Assembly (NCBI RefSeq): GCF_900187405.1
Contig: NZ_LT896716.1
Coordinates: forward strand, 2,236,001-2,300,000
Source of the DNA: Geobacter sp. DSM 9736
Lineage (GTDB): Bacteria; Desulfobacterota; Desulfuromonadia; Geobacterales; Geobacteraceae
Length of the DNA: 64,000 bases
Direction of reading: 5' to 3'
How positions within the stretch are numbered: position 1 is the stretch's first letter; the number at the start of each line of letters is the position of its first letter. Position numbers and translations under genes: made by a program. Positions 18,283 to 26,907 of the stretch are shown here, one piece after another. The notes beneath the pieces were generated by a model. It made no database searches. It was not told the DNA's origin and saw only the letters and a program-made list of their open reading frames with translations.

Positions 18283-19219
18283 GGTTCACTGTTTCCCTGA
18301 CTGTGTAGATCGGCTTCCCCTGCGCTTCATAGTATGTTCGGGCGTTCACCTCTCCAAGGAGGCCGAGAACGATAAACTGTACCCCCATGAAGAGGAGGAA
18401 TGCAGTCAGGATCAGCAGGGGGTTGCGATTCATGCTGACCTGCTCGAAAAACTTCATGTAGAGCATGAGCGACCCGGTGAACGATCCTGCAAAAAGAGTA
18501 TAAATCCCCATTTTGCCGAAAAGCTGGATAGGCTTGGTCGAGTAGGTAAGAAGAAATTTCACCGTCATCAGATCAAGGACCACCCGCATCGTCCTCGAGA
18601 TGCCGTACTTGCTCTTGCCGTGACGCCTTGGATGGTGCCTGACCGGCAACTCCGTTACACGCGCCCCCACCTGGGACGCCAGGGCAGGAACAAACCGATG
18701 CATCTCCCCATACAGGTTTACACCCTCCAGGACCTCACGTCTGTATGCCTTCAGCGTGCATCCGTAGTCGTGCAGATGAACTCCGGTCATTCTGGATATC
18801 AGGGCGTTGGCGAGCAGAGATGGGAGCTTGCGGTTGATGAAGGTGTCGCGGCGGTCTTTACGCCAGCCCGAAACCACGTCATATCCCTCGTCAAGCTTCT
18901 TCAGAAGAAGAGGTATGTCCGCGGGATCGTTCTGCAGGTCGCCATCCATCGGCACGATCACTCTACCGGAGGCCGCGGCGAAGCCGGCGGCCATGGCTGC
19001 AGTCTGGCCGAAATTGCGCCGCAGCCGGATGATTCTGTACCTGGGATCCTTCCTCGCCTGCTCCTTCAGCCGGTCGAACGAACTGTCAATGGATCCGTCA
19101 TCAGCGAAGATGACTTCATAGGAAAGACCGCTCTCCGTCAGCGCATCCCGGATTGTGTCGCACAGAAGCGGTATGTTCTCTTCCTCATTGAATATGGGAA
19201 CTACAATAGTAAGATCCAC
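18272..19219 (-). CDS. GT2 polyprenyl-phosphate sugar transferase (ArnC/GtrB/DPM1-like)
   Basis: A 315-residue GT2 protein: 'VVPIFNEEENIPLL' at the start, 'ADDGSIDSSF', the metal-binding 'PMDGDLQNDPADIP', then 'HHPRRHGKSKYG', and two transmembrane helices after residue 230. This combination is that of enzymes that move a sugar from a nucleotide to undecaprenyl phosphate. The lipid-linked sugar would serve the GT-C type membrane transferases nearby. A similar gene lies at 42112-43053. Confidence 0.88.
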   Translation of the reverse strand: MDLTIVVPIFNEEENIPLLCDTIRDALTESGLSYEVIFADDGSIDSSFDRLKEQARKDPRYRIIRLRRNFGQTAAMAAGFAAASGRVIVPMDGDLQNDPADIPLLLKKLDEGYDVVSGWRKDRRDTFINRKLPSLLANALISRMTGVHLHDYGCTLKAYRREVLEGVNLYGEMHRFVPALASQVGARVTELPVRHHPRRHGKSKYGISRTMRVVLDLMTVKFLLTYSTKPIQLFGKMGIYTLFAGSFTGSLMLYMKFFEQVSMNRNPLLILTAFLLFMGVQFIVLGLLGEVNARTYYEAQGKPIYTVRETVNLER

Positions 19220-19264
19220 GGATGCTCCGATCGGGCGAGTGTCTCTATTGGAATGCTGGCGTAT

Positions 19265-20248
19265 TCAGGCATCTGTAATACGTGAAATGACCACTTGGCC
19301 GACTATCCCATTGGGCCTTCTGAAACGCGGGCTCAGGAGCCCCCATATCAGTCCTGTTCCGTAGGAAAGATGGAGTGCCGGGAAAACGGCCAGTAGGAGA
19401 GGCATGATCATGCCACGCTTTACACGCACTGCATCTGCCGCCGCAAAGCATACAACAGCAAATGCATAGCATGCAAGGGGTAGTGTATAGGCAGCATTTG
19501 CAACAACAGGGAGGGAAAGCATGTAGAGGAGGAACAGAGACGGAATTGCAGCGGAAACAGGGAGCTTGCCGCTTATGCGGGCCTGCTCGCCACGCCCCCT
19601 GCCATAAGTAAGCAATTGGCGGACGAACGCCCGGAATGTCGCGCGTTGGCTGCGGTAGACAGCAATATCGGGATCGTGAACAGAGCGAAACCCGGCCTTG
19701 AGGAGGCGATCCAGCAATTCGTTCTCCTCATTCGGGTAAAGGCGTTCATCAAAACCGTTAAACTGGAGGAATACCTCCCGGCGGATGGCAAGGTTACAGA
19801 GAATCAACTCCCGCTCCCCGGCAAACCTTGCTCTCCCATGCTTCCTGTACCTGTTACGCACGCCTCCCCCACCCAGAATGGAAGAGAACGCTGCACCGAA
19901 GGCCTGCTGCCAGGGCCCATCTTCGGGTGGGGTCAGAGAAGGCCCCCCCACGACGCCAACCTGCGGATCGGTGAAGTGATGTGAGATCCTCTCCAGGGAA
20001 CCGGCGGCAATAATCGAATCGTCATCAAGAAAATAGAGAAAGCGTCCGCGCGCTTGAGCTGCGGCCATGTTGCGCTGCCTGCTGGGCTGGGTTCCCTCCG
20101 CGATCAGGAGCTCGACGCGTTCGGCAGGAAAGCTGGAGCGCTTCAGGGCTTCGAGGGCCTTGACTTCTCCACCAGGTTTAACAGGAATTATGATTGAAAA
20201 CTCTATTTCTGACATTCGTGATTTTGTTGCCGGGCTATCTGGAACCAC
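19265..20248 (-). CDS. Glycosyltransferase family 2 with C-terminal membrane helices
   Basis: A 327-residue GT2: 'FSIIIPVKPGGEVKALEAL', 'FLDDDSIIAAGSLE' (DXD-like) and 'EENELLDRLLKAG', followed by two or three transmembrane segments (about 235-305). The start could be the GTG at 20248, overlapping the end of the previous gene by 14 bases, or the ATG at 20215; neither has a strong ribosome site. It belongs to the glycan operon that runs from 22145 to 15340. Confidence 0.82.
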   Translation of the reverse strand: MVPDSPATKSRMSEIEFSIIIPVKPGGEVKALEALKRSSFPAERVELLIAEGTQPSRQRNMAAAQARGRFLYFLDDDSIIAAGSLERISHHFTDPQVGVVGGPSLTPPEDGPWQQAFGAAFSSILGGGGVRNRYRKHGRARFAGERELILCNLAIRREVFLQFNGFDERLYPNEENELLDRLLKAGFRSVHDPDIAVYRSQRATFRAFVRQLLTYGRGRGEQARISGKLPVSAAIPSLFLLYMLSLPVVANAAYTLPLACYAFAVVCFAAADAVRVKRGMIMPLLLAVFPALHLSYGTGLIWGLLSPRFRRPNGIVGQVVISRITDA

Positions 20249-22145
20249 CGCCGGTCAGCCGCCGATAGTTGGCTTGCAGATCAGCATCATGCGGTTTTAT
20301 CGAAAGTGCCTGCCGAAGATACGTGATTGCAAGGTCGGTTTTGCCGCGCCGGTACGCGAGAAAAGCCAGTTCATTAAGCGCTGCAGTATCCTGGTCGTCC
20401 TGCTTCAGGAGCGCCAAGTATGCCTGCTCAGACTCGAAAAGTCTACCAGTTGAAGCATAGAGCCCCCCCATTCCGTGAAGCGCGCGTTTTTCCCCGGGAT
20501 CCAGAAATAGTGTCCGCCTGTAGGACCGGATCGCCTCCTCTGTTGCTCCCGTAGCTGCGAAAAAGGATGCCAGCATAAGGGATTGCTCGGGGCGCATCGG
20601 CTGCGGGAGAGCCTTGGCGAGGTGCGCCGGATCTACTGCAGGTGGAAGCTTCGGCTGATCTGCTCTCATCCAGAAGGACACTGCAAGATCAGCATATACT
20701 AGCCGCCACCTGTCGTCGTTACGCAGCCGCGGAAGCAGGTTGTTCGCCTCCTCGGAATCATGGAGAAGCAAAACACCGGTTAAAGCATGGCGACTGACGA
20801 TCTGCTCCCACAACCTTTGATCCCCGGGCGCCGAGAATATCTGCTCCAGATGCTCTGAGTCGTATACTTCCCAGCGGCCGTCCGTCAAAGGACGAATCCC
20901 ATGATACAGACAATATCCGCCCAGGTAATTCGAATTGTAAAGCTGCCCGCTAAACCCCGAAGCAGCCATGAAACGCGGAAAATCGGCAGAAAAGAGGATG
21001 GGTGAAGCTTGCAGGCCTGCTCGTATCGGGTAATTGAGCATCCTGTAGTACCGCCCGGAAAGGGGAAACCAGCAGCTGAACAGGATCAGGGCAGCCGCAG
21101 CCACCGCCACCGCTCGTGGCAAATGTCCCCGTAGATACCCTGAAAGGTGCTCGGCAATGAAAGGCCCCGCTGCAACCGCAAAAAGTGGGATGTTGCGGCG
21201 GCCGGTGCAGGCAGCCGCAGCAAGCCCTGCTATCAGCAGAAGGCGGGAAAGAGAGAAACGCCTCGCTCTCAGTGCTTCAAATGCAGCAACGGCGGCAAGA
21301 AGGAGCAGGATGAGAAAGAACCAGAAATCCGGTGCCGAACGGCTGATGTTGCCGAAGGTAGGGGTAAGTTCCGCAATCGTCTTGAAAAAGGTGGGGGCTG
21401 CAGGACCCGCCTCCGTTGCCAGCAGCAGCGCATAACGCCACCCGTCGACACCAAAGGGAGAAACAATGCTTGCTGCTGCCACTGCCAGAAAGAGTAATAG
21501 CGGCCACTTCAGGTCGGCCTCTCCACTCCTGATGGAGGAGATTGCTGCTCCTGCCAGGACACACCCCGCCATGAAAGGCCCGATAACGAACAGGCCATGG
21601 GAGTTTGTCCAGATAACCTGGAGAAAAGCGAATAGAAGGAGCTGCCAGCTGCTTCGGTAGCGCTCCTCCTGAAGGCGCAGGTAAAAGAGGACAACCATCA
21701 GAATAGTTATAAGGTCGGGACGAGGGGTAAACCGGTCGCTGCAGGCCAGTGCGACACAGAAGAGAAGCAGGGATGCATTATCAGCGGGTATCCACCGGCA
21801 CATGGCGCGGTAGCAGAAAAACAGTATGACACCCCAGAGGGTGATCATCACGAGGTTAACCCCCACCATCCCTGCCAGCCGGTCCGCAGACGCCAAAAGA
21901 ACCTGGAACAGCCAATGAGAATCATGATAGGGACGACCGAATCCCGCAGCACTGAAGCGGTCGGTTCCGGGAATTTCCCAGCGGGCGAGAATGTCGCGAC
22001 CAATTCCGACCTGCCACCAGGTGTCGGCGTCGACCACCTCTCTTACCAGAAACGCAGCAACAGCCAAACTCACCACAAGGGGGAGCAGCCTGAAAAAAAT
22101 AAACCGGGGAATTCCCGGTTGGGTATCTGAGGCGACAATCGGCAT
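20235..22145 (-). CDS. Large integral membrane protein with C-terminal TPRs, GT-C-like
   Basis: The 636-residue protein has about ten to twelve transmembrane segments followed by three TPR-like repeats (about residues 530-630). Near the N-terminus it has 'VDADTWWQVGIGRDIL' and 'PGTDRFSAAG', matching the first extracytoplasmic loop of the gene product at 40558-42102 ('DGDFFWHVKTGQWIW', 'PSADPFSY'). The pair clearly belongs to one family. Acidic residues in this first loop are typical of GT-C transferases, but no family with a proven reaction is recognised. It lies eight bases after the beta-barrel gene and overlaps the next GT2 gene. Confidence 0.75.
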   Translation of the reverse strand: MPIVASDTQPGIPRFIFFRLLPLVVSLAVAAFLVREVVDADTWWQVGIGRDILARWEIPGTDRFSAAGFGRPYHDSHWLFQVLLASADRLAGMVGVNLVMITLWGVILFFCYRAMCRWIPADNASLLLFCVALACSDRFTPRPDLITILMVVLFYLRLQEERYRSSWQLLLFAFLQVIWTNSHGLFVIGPFMAGCVLAGAAISSIRSGEADLKWPLLLFLAVAAASIVSPFGVDGWRYALLLATEAGPAAPTFFKTIAELTPTFGNISRSAPDFWFFLILLLLAAVAAFEALRARRFSLSRLLLIAGLAAAACTGRRNIPLFAVAAGPFIAEHLSGYLRGHLPRAVAVAAAALILFSCWFPLSGRYYRMLNYPIRAGLQASPILFSADFPRFMAASGFSGQLYNSNYLGGYCLYHGIRPLTDGRWEVYDSEHLEQIFSAPGDQRLWEQIVSRHALTGVLLLHDSEEANNLLPRLRNDDRWRLVYADLAVSFWMRADQPKLPPAVDPAHLAKALPQPMRPEQSLMLASFFAATGATEEAIRSYRRTLFLDPGEKRALHGMGGLYASTGRLFESEQAYLALLKQDDQDTAALNELAFLAYRRGKTDLAITYLRQALSIKPHDADLQANYRRLTGGGSR

Positions 22146-22153
22146 GTGTGGCT

Positions 22154-24358
22154 TCAGAACTGCTTCCTGAGGTTCGCGGCAAAGCGCTTCTCGGTCCGGT
22201 TATCGGTTTTCCCGTCCCGCTTCCCGTAGGTATATTCCATAGTGGCTTGCAGCTTGTCGAAATTGAAGGCTACGCCGCCACTGCCGAGAATTTCCTTCTT
22301 GTCATCCGGATCGAGGAGGGAATAGCGAATTGTGGCGGAAAGAATCACGTTGCGAGTGAGGAAATAATCGGTCCCCAGGGTTAGCCTCTTCTTCGAATCG
22401 AGCACCTCTGCAAACCCTGGAGTAATGTAGCGTCGCTTGCTCCAGCTCAGTTCTTCAACGATGTCGAAAAGCTTCCTGCCGTAGCCTGCTCCCGAAAAGA
22501 TAGTGTGCCGGTACCTCTGGAACAGCTCAAGGTTCGTGGTGCTAGTCCCGTCCTCATCACTCTGGGCAAGCATGAGGCGCATCTCCGAAGACTTTGTCTT
22601 GTCGGGAGCGTACCTGGCATAGCCACTTGCACCAACGTCGGTCTTACCCTGATCTCCGACAAACCTTTTGCTCACCGACAGAGAGGAGCCTACTACAAAG
22701 GTGGGGAGCGTATAATCTACGGTATTGGTGACAGTCGCCGTTGTGTCCATCGGCAGATCCTGCTGCTTCAGGACGTCCCCTGTCACCACGAAGCCGACAC
22801 GCAGTCGGGCCACAGGCACCCATGACGCCGAAAACTTGGTTGTGCTTCTGTAATGCCTGCTGAGGGTCTCCTGACCGGCTCCCCCTATAGTGGAGATGCC
22901 TCCTCCGGCGGTTATACTCGAAGAGGAGGTCGCTTCGGCAAGAGTCTCCCCGGTGCTCGCAGTGAACTGCTCTTCCAGCTCCAGCTTAAGGTTGTCGGTT
23001 GCCTTGTACAGCCCCCTGCCCACAAGGGTATGCCGCACGCTGTCAGAGGACGACTGCCCCTCCTGGTCGGACTTTGTAACTTCGATCCCGTACCTGCCGA
23101 ATAGAGCATAGCGATCGGAGAACCTCCGGGTGCTGTTTGTTTCTACTCCGGCTCCGAGCTTCAGGCTTTCGGTGGCGGAATCCAGTACGCGCGCCACATG
23201 CACCGACGGGGTAAGGGTAAACATCTCGCGGCGAAACATGTTGACCCTGAGGGATGCAATCTGGTCGGATTGGGAGTCTTCGATGCCGGAAGCGAAGGTG
23301 GTCGTTGTAGAATCGGTTGACTGTAGACGCAGCTGCCAGTCTGTGTCCCTGTTCCAGGTCCCCTTGACGAAGAGCGGGAGATTCATCTGCTCGCTCCGGG
23401 AGTTCCGGTCCGTCTGCCGGTTGAAGTTGTTAAAGGTCGTCATTTCCCATCGATCTCGGGAGGCCATAGCGAACAGGTTCAGGTCGTATTCGGTGGAGGC
23501 ATCCTCAAGCGAACCCTGAGGAATGCGCCGGGTGTGGGAAATGTCGGCAGACACCTTGATCCAGTTGGTAAGATCTACCCACTTCCGCCCTTCCTGATAA
23601 CTGACGTTGCCAATGGTATACTTCTGCTCGTTGTAGGTAGAGGGGTTGACTTTATCCTTGAAATCCGTACGCCAGTAACTGAAGGCCGCATCACCTTTCA
23701 TCAGCGACACAACCAGGAACGAAAGCCGCGAATCAACCGGGCTTGTAGCCTTCATATCCCGGTCGTAGCTGTCGGTATAATCTACCAGCAGCCTGGGCAT
23801 ATCCTTGTAAATGGGACGGCGGGTCTCCTCCTTCACCCCCAACCCGAGGACAAGCCCGTTACGAATGTGGGTGCCGTTGTATAGTGTGCCGGCGATACCG
23901 GGAGCGATGATGGCATCCGTCACCTGGGCCTGGTAGTCATCGAAAAAAGCAGTCCTGCTTAAATCGCGGCTGTACGCCTTCAGCGTAAGGGGAATCGTGG
24001 GAGGCCTCATCCTGATCTCCCCCTGGTACAGAAGGTGACCTGCGCCCCTGGAACTGTCGGTCTGCCCATCGGGAGAGCTGACCTTGGAACTGAAGGAAGC
24101 CCACTCATAGCCGAGGCTGTACCTGTACCTGCCGACGCGACCTCGCCCGATCAGTCCATTGTCGCTGTAGAGAAGCGAGTAGCGTTGCCGGAAGCTGTCT
24201 GCATCAACCTTCGCACCATTGACGTCAGCGGCATAGCTGGTGTAGCCGAGCTCGGCCTCAGCGTTAACAGCTGCATGGAGGGTAGCCGGCACGGCAGCGC
24301 ACAAGGCCGCAGCCACGAAGACAATGTAGATCTTTATTTTGTTCGGGCTACCGATCAT
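22154..24358 (-). CDS. Beta-barrel outer membrane protein
   Basis: A 734-residue protein with a signal peptide (cleavage near residue 29, LHA-AV) and alternating hydrophobic strands throughout, including 'AEAELGYTSYAADVNG' and repeated 'TLGTDYFLTRNVILSATIRYS'-like strands (given here in part). It ends in aromatic 'RKQF', the C-terminal Phe expected for insertion by the Bam machinery. The length allows some 24-30 strands. No cysteine motifs or TonB box are seen. The start at 24358 has AAGGAAG upstream. It may be a porin partner for polysaccharide or the nearby cytochromes; sequence alone does not decide. Confidence 0.75.
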   Translation of the reverse strand: MIGSPNKIKIYIVFVAAALCAAVPATLHAAVNAEAELGYTSYAADVNGAKVDADSFRQRYSLLYSDNGLIGRGRVGRYRYSLGYEWASFSSKVSSPDGQTDSSRGAGHLLYQGEIRMRPPTIPLTLKAYSRDLSRTAFFDDYQAQVTDAIIAPGIAGTLYNGTHIRNGLVLGLGVKEETRRPIYKDMPRLLVDYTDSYDRDMKATSPVDSRLSFLVVSLMKGDAAFSYWRTDFKDKVNPSTYNEQKYTIGNVSYQEGRKWVDLTNWIKVSADISHTRRIPQGSLEDASTEYDLNLFAMASRDRWEMTTFNNFNRQTDRNSRSEQMNLPLFVKGTWNRDTDWQLRLQSTDSTTTTFASGIEDSQSDQIASLRVNMFRREMFTLTPSVHVARVLDSATESLKLGAGVETNSTRRFSDRYALFGRYGIEVTKSDQEGQSSSDSVRHTLVGRGLYKATDNLKLELEEQFTASTGETLAEATSSSSITAGGGISTIGGAGQETLSRHYRSTTKFSASWVPVARLRVGFVVTGDVLKQQDLPMDTTATVTNTVDYTLPTFVVGSSLSVSKRFVGDQGKTDVGASGYARYAPDKTKSSEMRLMLAQSDEDGTSTTNLELFQRYRHTIFSGAGYGRKLFDIVEELSWSKRRYITPGFAEVLDSKKRLTLGTDYFLTRNVILSATIRYSLLDPDDKKEILGSGGVAFNFDKLQATMEYTYGKRDGKTDNRTEKRFAANLRKQF

Positions 24359-24698
24359 GTTCTTCCTTACCGCTTCCGGGTCAAGTGGAGCAAAGACGCC
24401 GCGCGGCTGCACATCAAGGGGACTGCAAGGATAGTACCCCTAAATCCGTGAAGGGATAAAAACCTGCCGACGCAGAATATGTAAGCCTTCAGAAGGATGT
24501 TTGGACGGAGCGACAAGAATCCCGTAACGCCGCGGCCATTTTAATTAGCCATATAGCAACAACATCTTGGCCATATAGCTGAAGCAGCGCAGGGCGCGAC
24601 TTAAGAAGGTCGAACAGGTGCAGGAAAAAGAAAATAATTTGTAATCGCTAATCCTGTTTCCTGCAATTCTTTCAACGAGGAGCCCGCTGAGCGGAGAC

Positions 24699-24729
24699 AA
24701 AAAAGGGGGGAGGAATCGCTTCCCCCCCC
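24699..24729 (-). terminator. Rho-independent terminator after the tetrahaem cytochrome gene
   Basis: On the minus strand a stem of GGGGGGAAG and its complement (one mismatch) is followed by TTTTTTG. It lies 24 bases beyond the cytochrome stop codon. The remaining part of the 394-base gap down to 24359 holds only a short direct repeat (GCCATATAGC at about 24548 and 24571) and no other element I can support. Confidence 0.88.
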
Positions 24730-24752
24730 ATGGTGCTTCGATTTACAGAAGA

Positions 24753-25421
24753 TTACTTGTTGTGGCAAGCAAGGCAGAGAGCAGACTTGGTGTTCTCGAT
24801 GCGGAGGAAGTTGCCGCTGGTGCCCGGATCGTGAACCCTGTGGCAGCTGGCGCACTCGAACATGCTGTTGTTGGAGCCGTAGAGGAACTCCTGTACCGCG
24901 GTTGCATCGGGAGCCTTGCCGGACTCGAAGCGAGCCTTGATCTGGGCGTCGGTGCGGAGACCGTTATCCTCGCTCTGAGCTTCGAAGAAGTTGAAGCCGA
25001 TCGGGTGAGTGTTCCTCAGGTCGGTACCGAGATTGGTGTTCTGAAGCGGATCGATAGCTTCGATCGGTCCACGGAGGGTGTTGGATGCAGCCCTGTTTAC
25101 TACGACGTTGCCGAGACCGGTCTGGCCGTCATGGCAGCTCATGCAGAAGAGGGAGATGCTGTTTGCATCAAGAGCGCTCTTCTTGGCGGAGCTGCTGAGG
25201 GTGGAGCTGTTGTAGAGCTTGAAGTTGGTGGCAGACGGATTGTTCCTGTTCCAGAGGGGAACGGCAATGGCCGCGTTGTGCGGGGTGTGGCAGTATACGC
25301 AGAGCTCGGACTTGGCGTCGCCGGTGGTGAGGTCGTGGTCGCTGCCTACGATGCTTTTTGCCATAGCTGCGTTAGCGGTAACGAGAAGGCCTGCTGCTGC
25401 AATCAATACGATCTTTTTCAT
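24753..25421 (-). CDS. omcE: Tetrahaem c-type cytochrome resembling nanowire protein OmcE
   Basis: A 222-residue secreted cytochrome: signal peptide 1-21, then four CXXCH motifs at 41-45, 93-97, 190-194 and 216-220. Besides the four haem-binding His there are exactly four other His (29, 48, 139, 197), so every haem can have two His ligands and none is spare. Layout (H-D-L near the N-terminus, CXXCHTPH, CMSCHDG, HPIGF, CXSCHXVH, final LCXXCH) and neighbours (NHL lipoprotein, two multihaem cytochromes, CcsA and ResB) fit the OmcE type that polymerises into extracellular filaments. The name is by resemblance and context. It has its own sigma-54 promoter and terminator. Confidence 0.75.
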   Translation of the reverse strand: MKKIVLIAAAGLLVTANAAMAKSIVGSDHDLTTGDAKSELCVYCHTPHNAAIAVPLWNRNNPSATNFKLYNSSTLSSSAKKSALDANSISLFCMSCHDGQTGLGNVVVNRAASNTLRGPIEAIDPLQNTNLGTDLRNTHPIGFNFFEAQSEDNGLRTDAQIKARFESGKAPDATAVQEFLYGSNNSMFECASCHRVHDPGTSGNFLRIENTKSALCLACHNK

Positions 25422-25580
25422 TCTTTTGTCCCTTCCTTTTCATTTTAGTTGGATACGAACTGCCATAGCTGGTGCTTCTTCACTGATTCCGTTTCCCGAA
25501 TAACACCCCCTTTTCCTGTCTATCTCTTAAGATACCGCTGCTGATGTAGTCGATATCGTGCTGGTGTTGTCACGTATAGA

Positions 25581-25595
25581 GCAATCCATGTGCCA
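25581..25595 (-). promoter_or_regulatory. Sigma-54 promoter of the tetrahaem cytochrome gene
   Basis: The minus strand reads TTGGCACATGGATTGCT: TGGCAC (-24) and TTGC (-12) with the correct five-base spacing, close to the full RpoN consensus. Transcription would begin near 25570, giving a leader of about 150 bases before the ATG at 25421. I see no riboswitch in that leader. Upstream of the promoter (25600-25745) is AT-rich DNA where an activator could bind; GATCC/GGATCC-like inverted pieces at 25628-25645 are possible but unproven. This covers the 385-base gene-free stretch. Confidence 0.82.
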
Positions 25596-25747
25596 AAGGG
25601 TCAAGCTTGGCAATATCCGAGTTATTTCGGATCCTTATGAGGATGTAATACAAACATAGGAAAATTGTGTCGGTGTTTTTTAGCGTTACGAGGTCGTGAA
25701 ATGGCTTTTTTCAGATCTCTCAAATTGCACAGATATGGCAGTGGAAG

Positions 25748-25776
25748 AAAAAAAAGCCCTCCTTTGGGGAGGGCCT
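25748..25776 (-). terminator. Rho-independent terminator after the NHL lipoprotein gene
   Basis: On the minus strand AGGCCCTCC pairs with GGAGGGCTT around a short loop and is followed by eight T. It separates the resB-to-NHL operon from the tetrahaem cytochrome gene, which then depends on its sigma-54 promoter. Confidence 0.88.
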
Positions 25777-25806
25777 TGTAAAATCTTCACCAACTGCAGA
25801 GAAGGG

Positions 25807-26883
25807 TTATTTCGCCTCTGCGGTAACAGGGTGCTCCTGCAGGTAGCGCTCGGTGAGGTACTGGAACATCTGGAATCTGGAATTCATGGAGTCTACAATA
25901 TAGATAGTGTCGTTCTGGTCGATATATATCCCTTGCGGCAGGAGAAATCCACCGGGAGTAACCGAAAGACCCGGCTGGAGTGAGAATGGGCCGCCGATGG
26001 AAAGCAACACTTCTCCCTGCTCGTTATAGATCCCCAGGTTATGGGACTTGCCGTCGGTGACGTAGATATGCCCCTCCGAGTCGACACTCACACCTTTGAT
26101 GATATTGAACTCTCCGGGGCCGTCACCTCTTTTTCCAAAAGTGTTTATAAGCTTCAACTCATGGGTGAACCTCTGTATCCTCGCATTCATAGCATCACAA
26201 ACCAGTATGTTACCCTGCCTGTCAACAGCGACCGAACTTGGATAGTTGAAGTCCCCTTCCTGAGTCCCCCGCTTTCCGACACCTCGGATGTAGTTCCCGT
26301 TGAGGTCGAACATCACTACCTTGTGCTCCCAGATGTCGGGCACTATCAGGACCTTCCGGGCCTTGTCGATTGCAAAGGAGCCTATGTTCTTGAGCCTGGC
26401 TGACAGGTCCATTGTTCGCGATATCTCGCCGTTCTGGCCGAACACCACTATCCGCCTTTCCTGGGCATCGCCTACATAGACATTCCCTTCACCGTCGAGA
26501 GCAATCCCGCTCGGCCTTTTCAACAGTTCGAGGCTCTCCACCCCACCAAGGATCTTTACTTGCTTTTTAGGAAGATCGAAGAAAACAACTCCATTTTTCT
26601 GGTCGACGACATATATCTTTCCCTGACCGTTGGAGGCAATATGGACCGGCTTGTCAAGACCAATGGACTCCCCTGATCCGAGAATCTTGGCAAACGGCCC
26701 CGGAGGCTCTACGTCATCCTGCCCGGTGTACGCCGCAAGCCACTCTATCCGGGGCGTATCGGGAAGCGGGGGCCAGAAATAGCGCTGCTTGTCGACTACC
26801 GGCGCCGTACTCGCACATCCCGTGATCTGAAGGAAAGCTGCCGCGATAGCTGCACGTTTCGCTAACATCACTAGTCTTTTCAT
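25807..26883 (-). CDS. NHL-repeat beta-propeller lipoprotein
   Basis: A 358-residue protein with a lipobox 'LQITGC' (lipidated Cys at about residue 23) and then about six NHL repeats ('KPVHIASNGQGKIYVVDQ', 'RPSGIALDGEGNVYVGD', 'YPSSVAVDRQGNILVCD', 'IIKGVSVDSEGHIYVTDG'). It would form a six-bladed propeller anchored in a membrane, probably the outer one. NHL proteins of this sort accompany multihaem cytochrome genes, including the OmcE type, and may help assembly or export; this is inference. It follows the 8-haem cytochrome gene by 24 bases. Confidence 0.88.
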   Translation of the reverse strand: MKRLVMLAKRAAIAAAFLQITGCASTAPVVDKQRYFWPPLPDTPRIEWLAAYTGQDDVEPPGPFAKILGSGESIGLDKPVHIASNGQGKIYVVDQKNGVVFFDLPKKQVKILGGVESLELLKRPSGIALDGEGNVYVGDAQERRIVVFGQNGEISRTMDLSARLKNIGSFAIDKARKVLIVPDIWEHKVVMFDLNGNYIRGVGKRGTQEGDFNYPSSVAVDRQGNILVCDAMNARIQRFTHELKLINTFGKRGDGPGEFNIIKGVSVDSEGHIYVTDGKSHNLGIYNEQGEVLLSIGGPFSLQPGLSVTPGGFLLPQGIYIDQNDTIYIVDSMNSRFQMFQYLTERYLQEHPVTAEAK

Positions 26884-26907
26884 CTCTTCTCCTTGCTGCT
26901 GTAGTTA

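Noticed and set aside
18254-19285. Plus-strand open frame of 343 codons
   Set aside because: Antisense to a well-supported GT2 gene; composition is that of a GC-rich shadow frame.
25422-25570. Cyclic-di-GMP riboswitch in the leader of the tetrahaem cytochrome gene
   Set aside because: Such riboswitches are common before Geobacter cytochrome genes, so I looked for the conserved GCACAGGGCAAA and GCAAAGCC blocks on the minus strand; neither is present.
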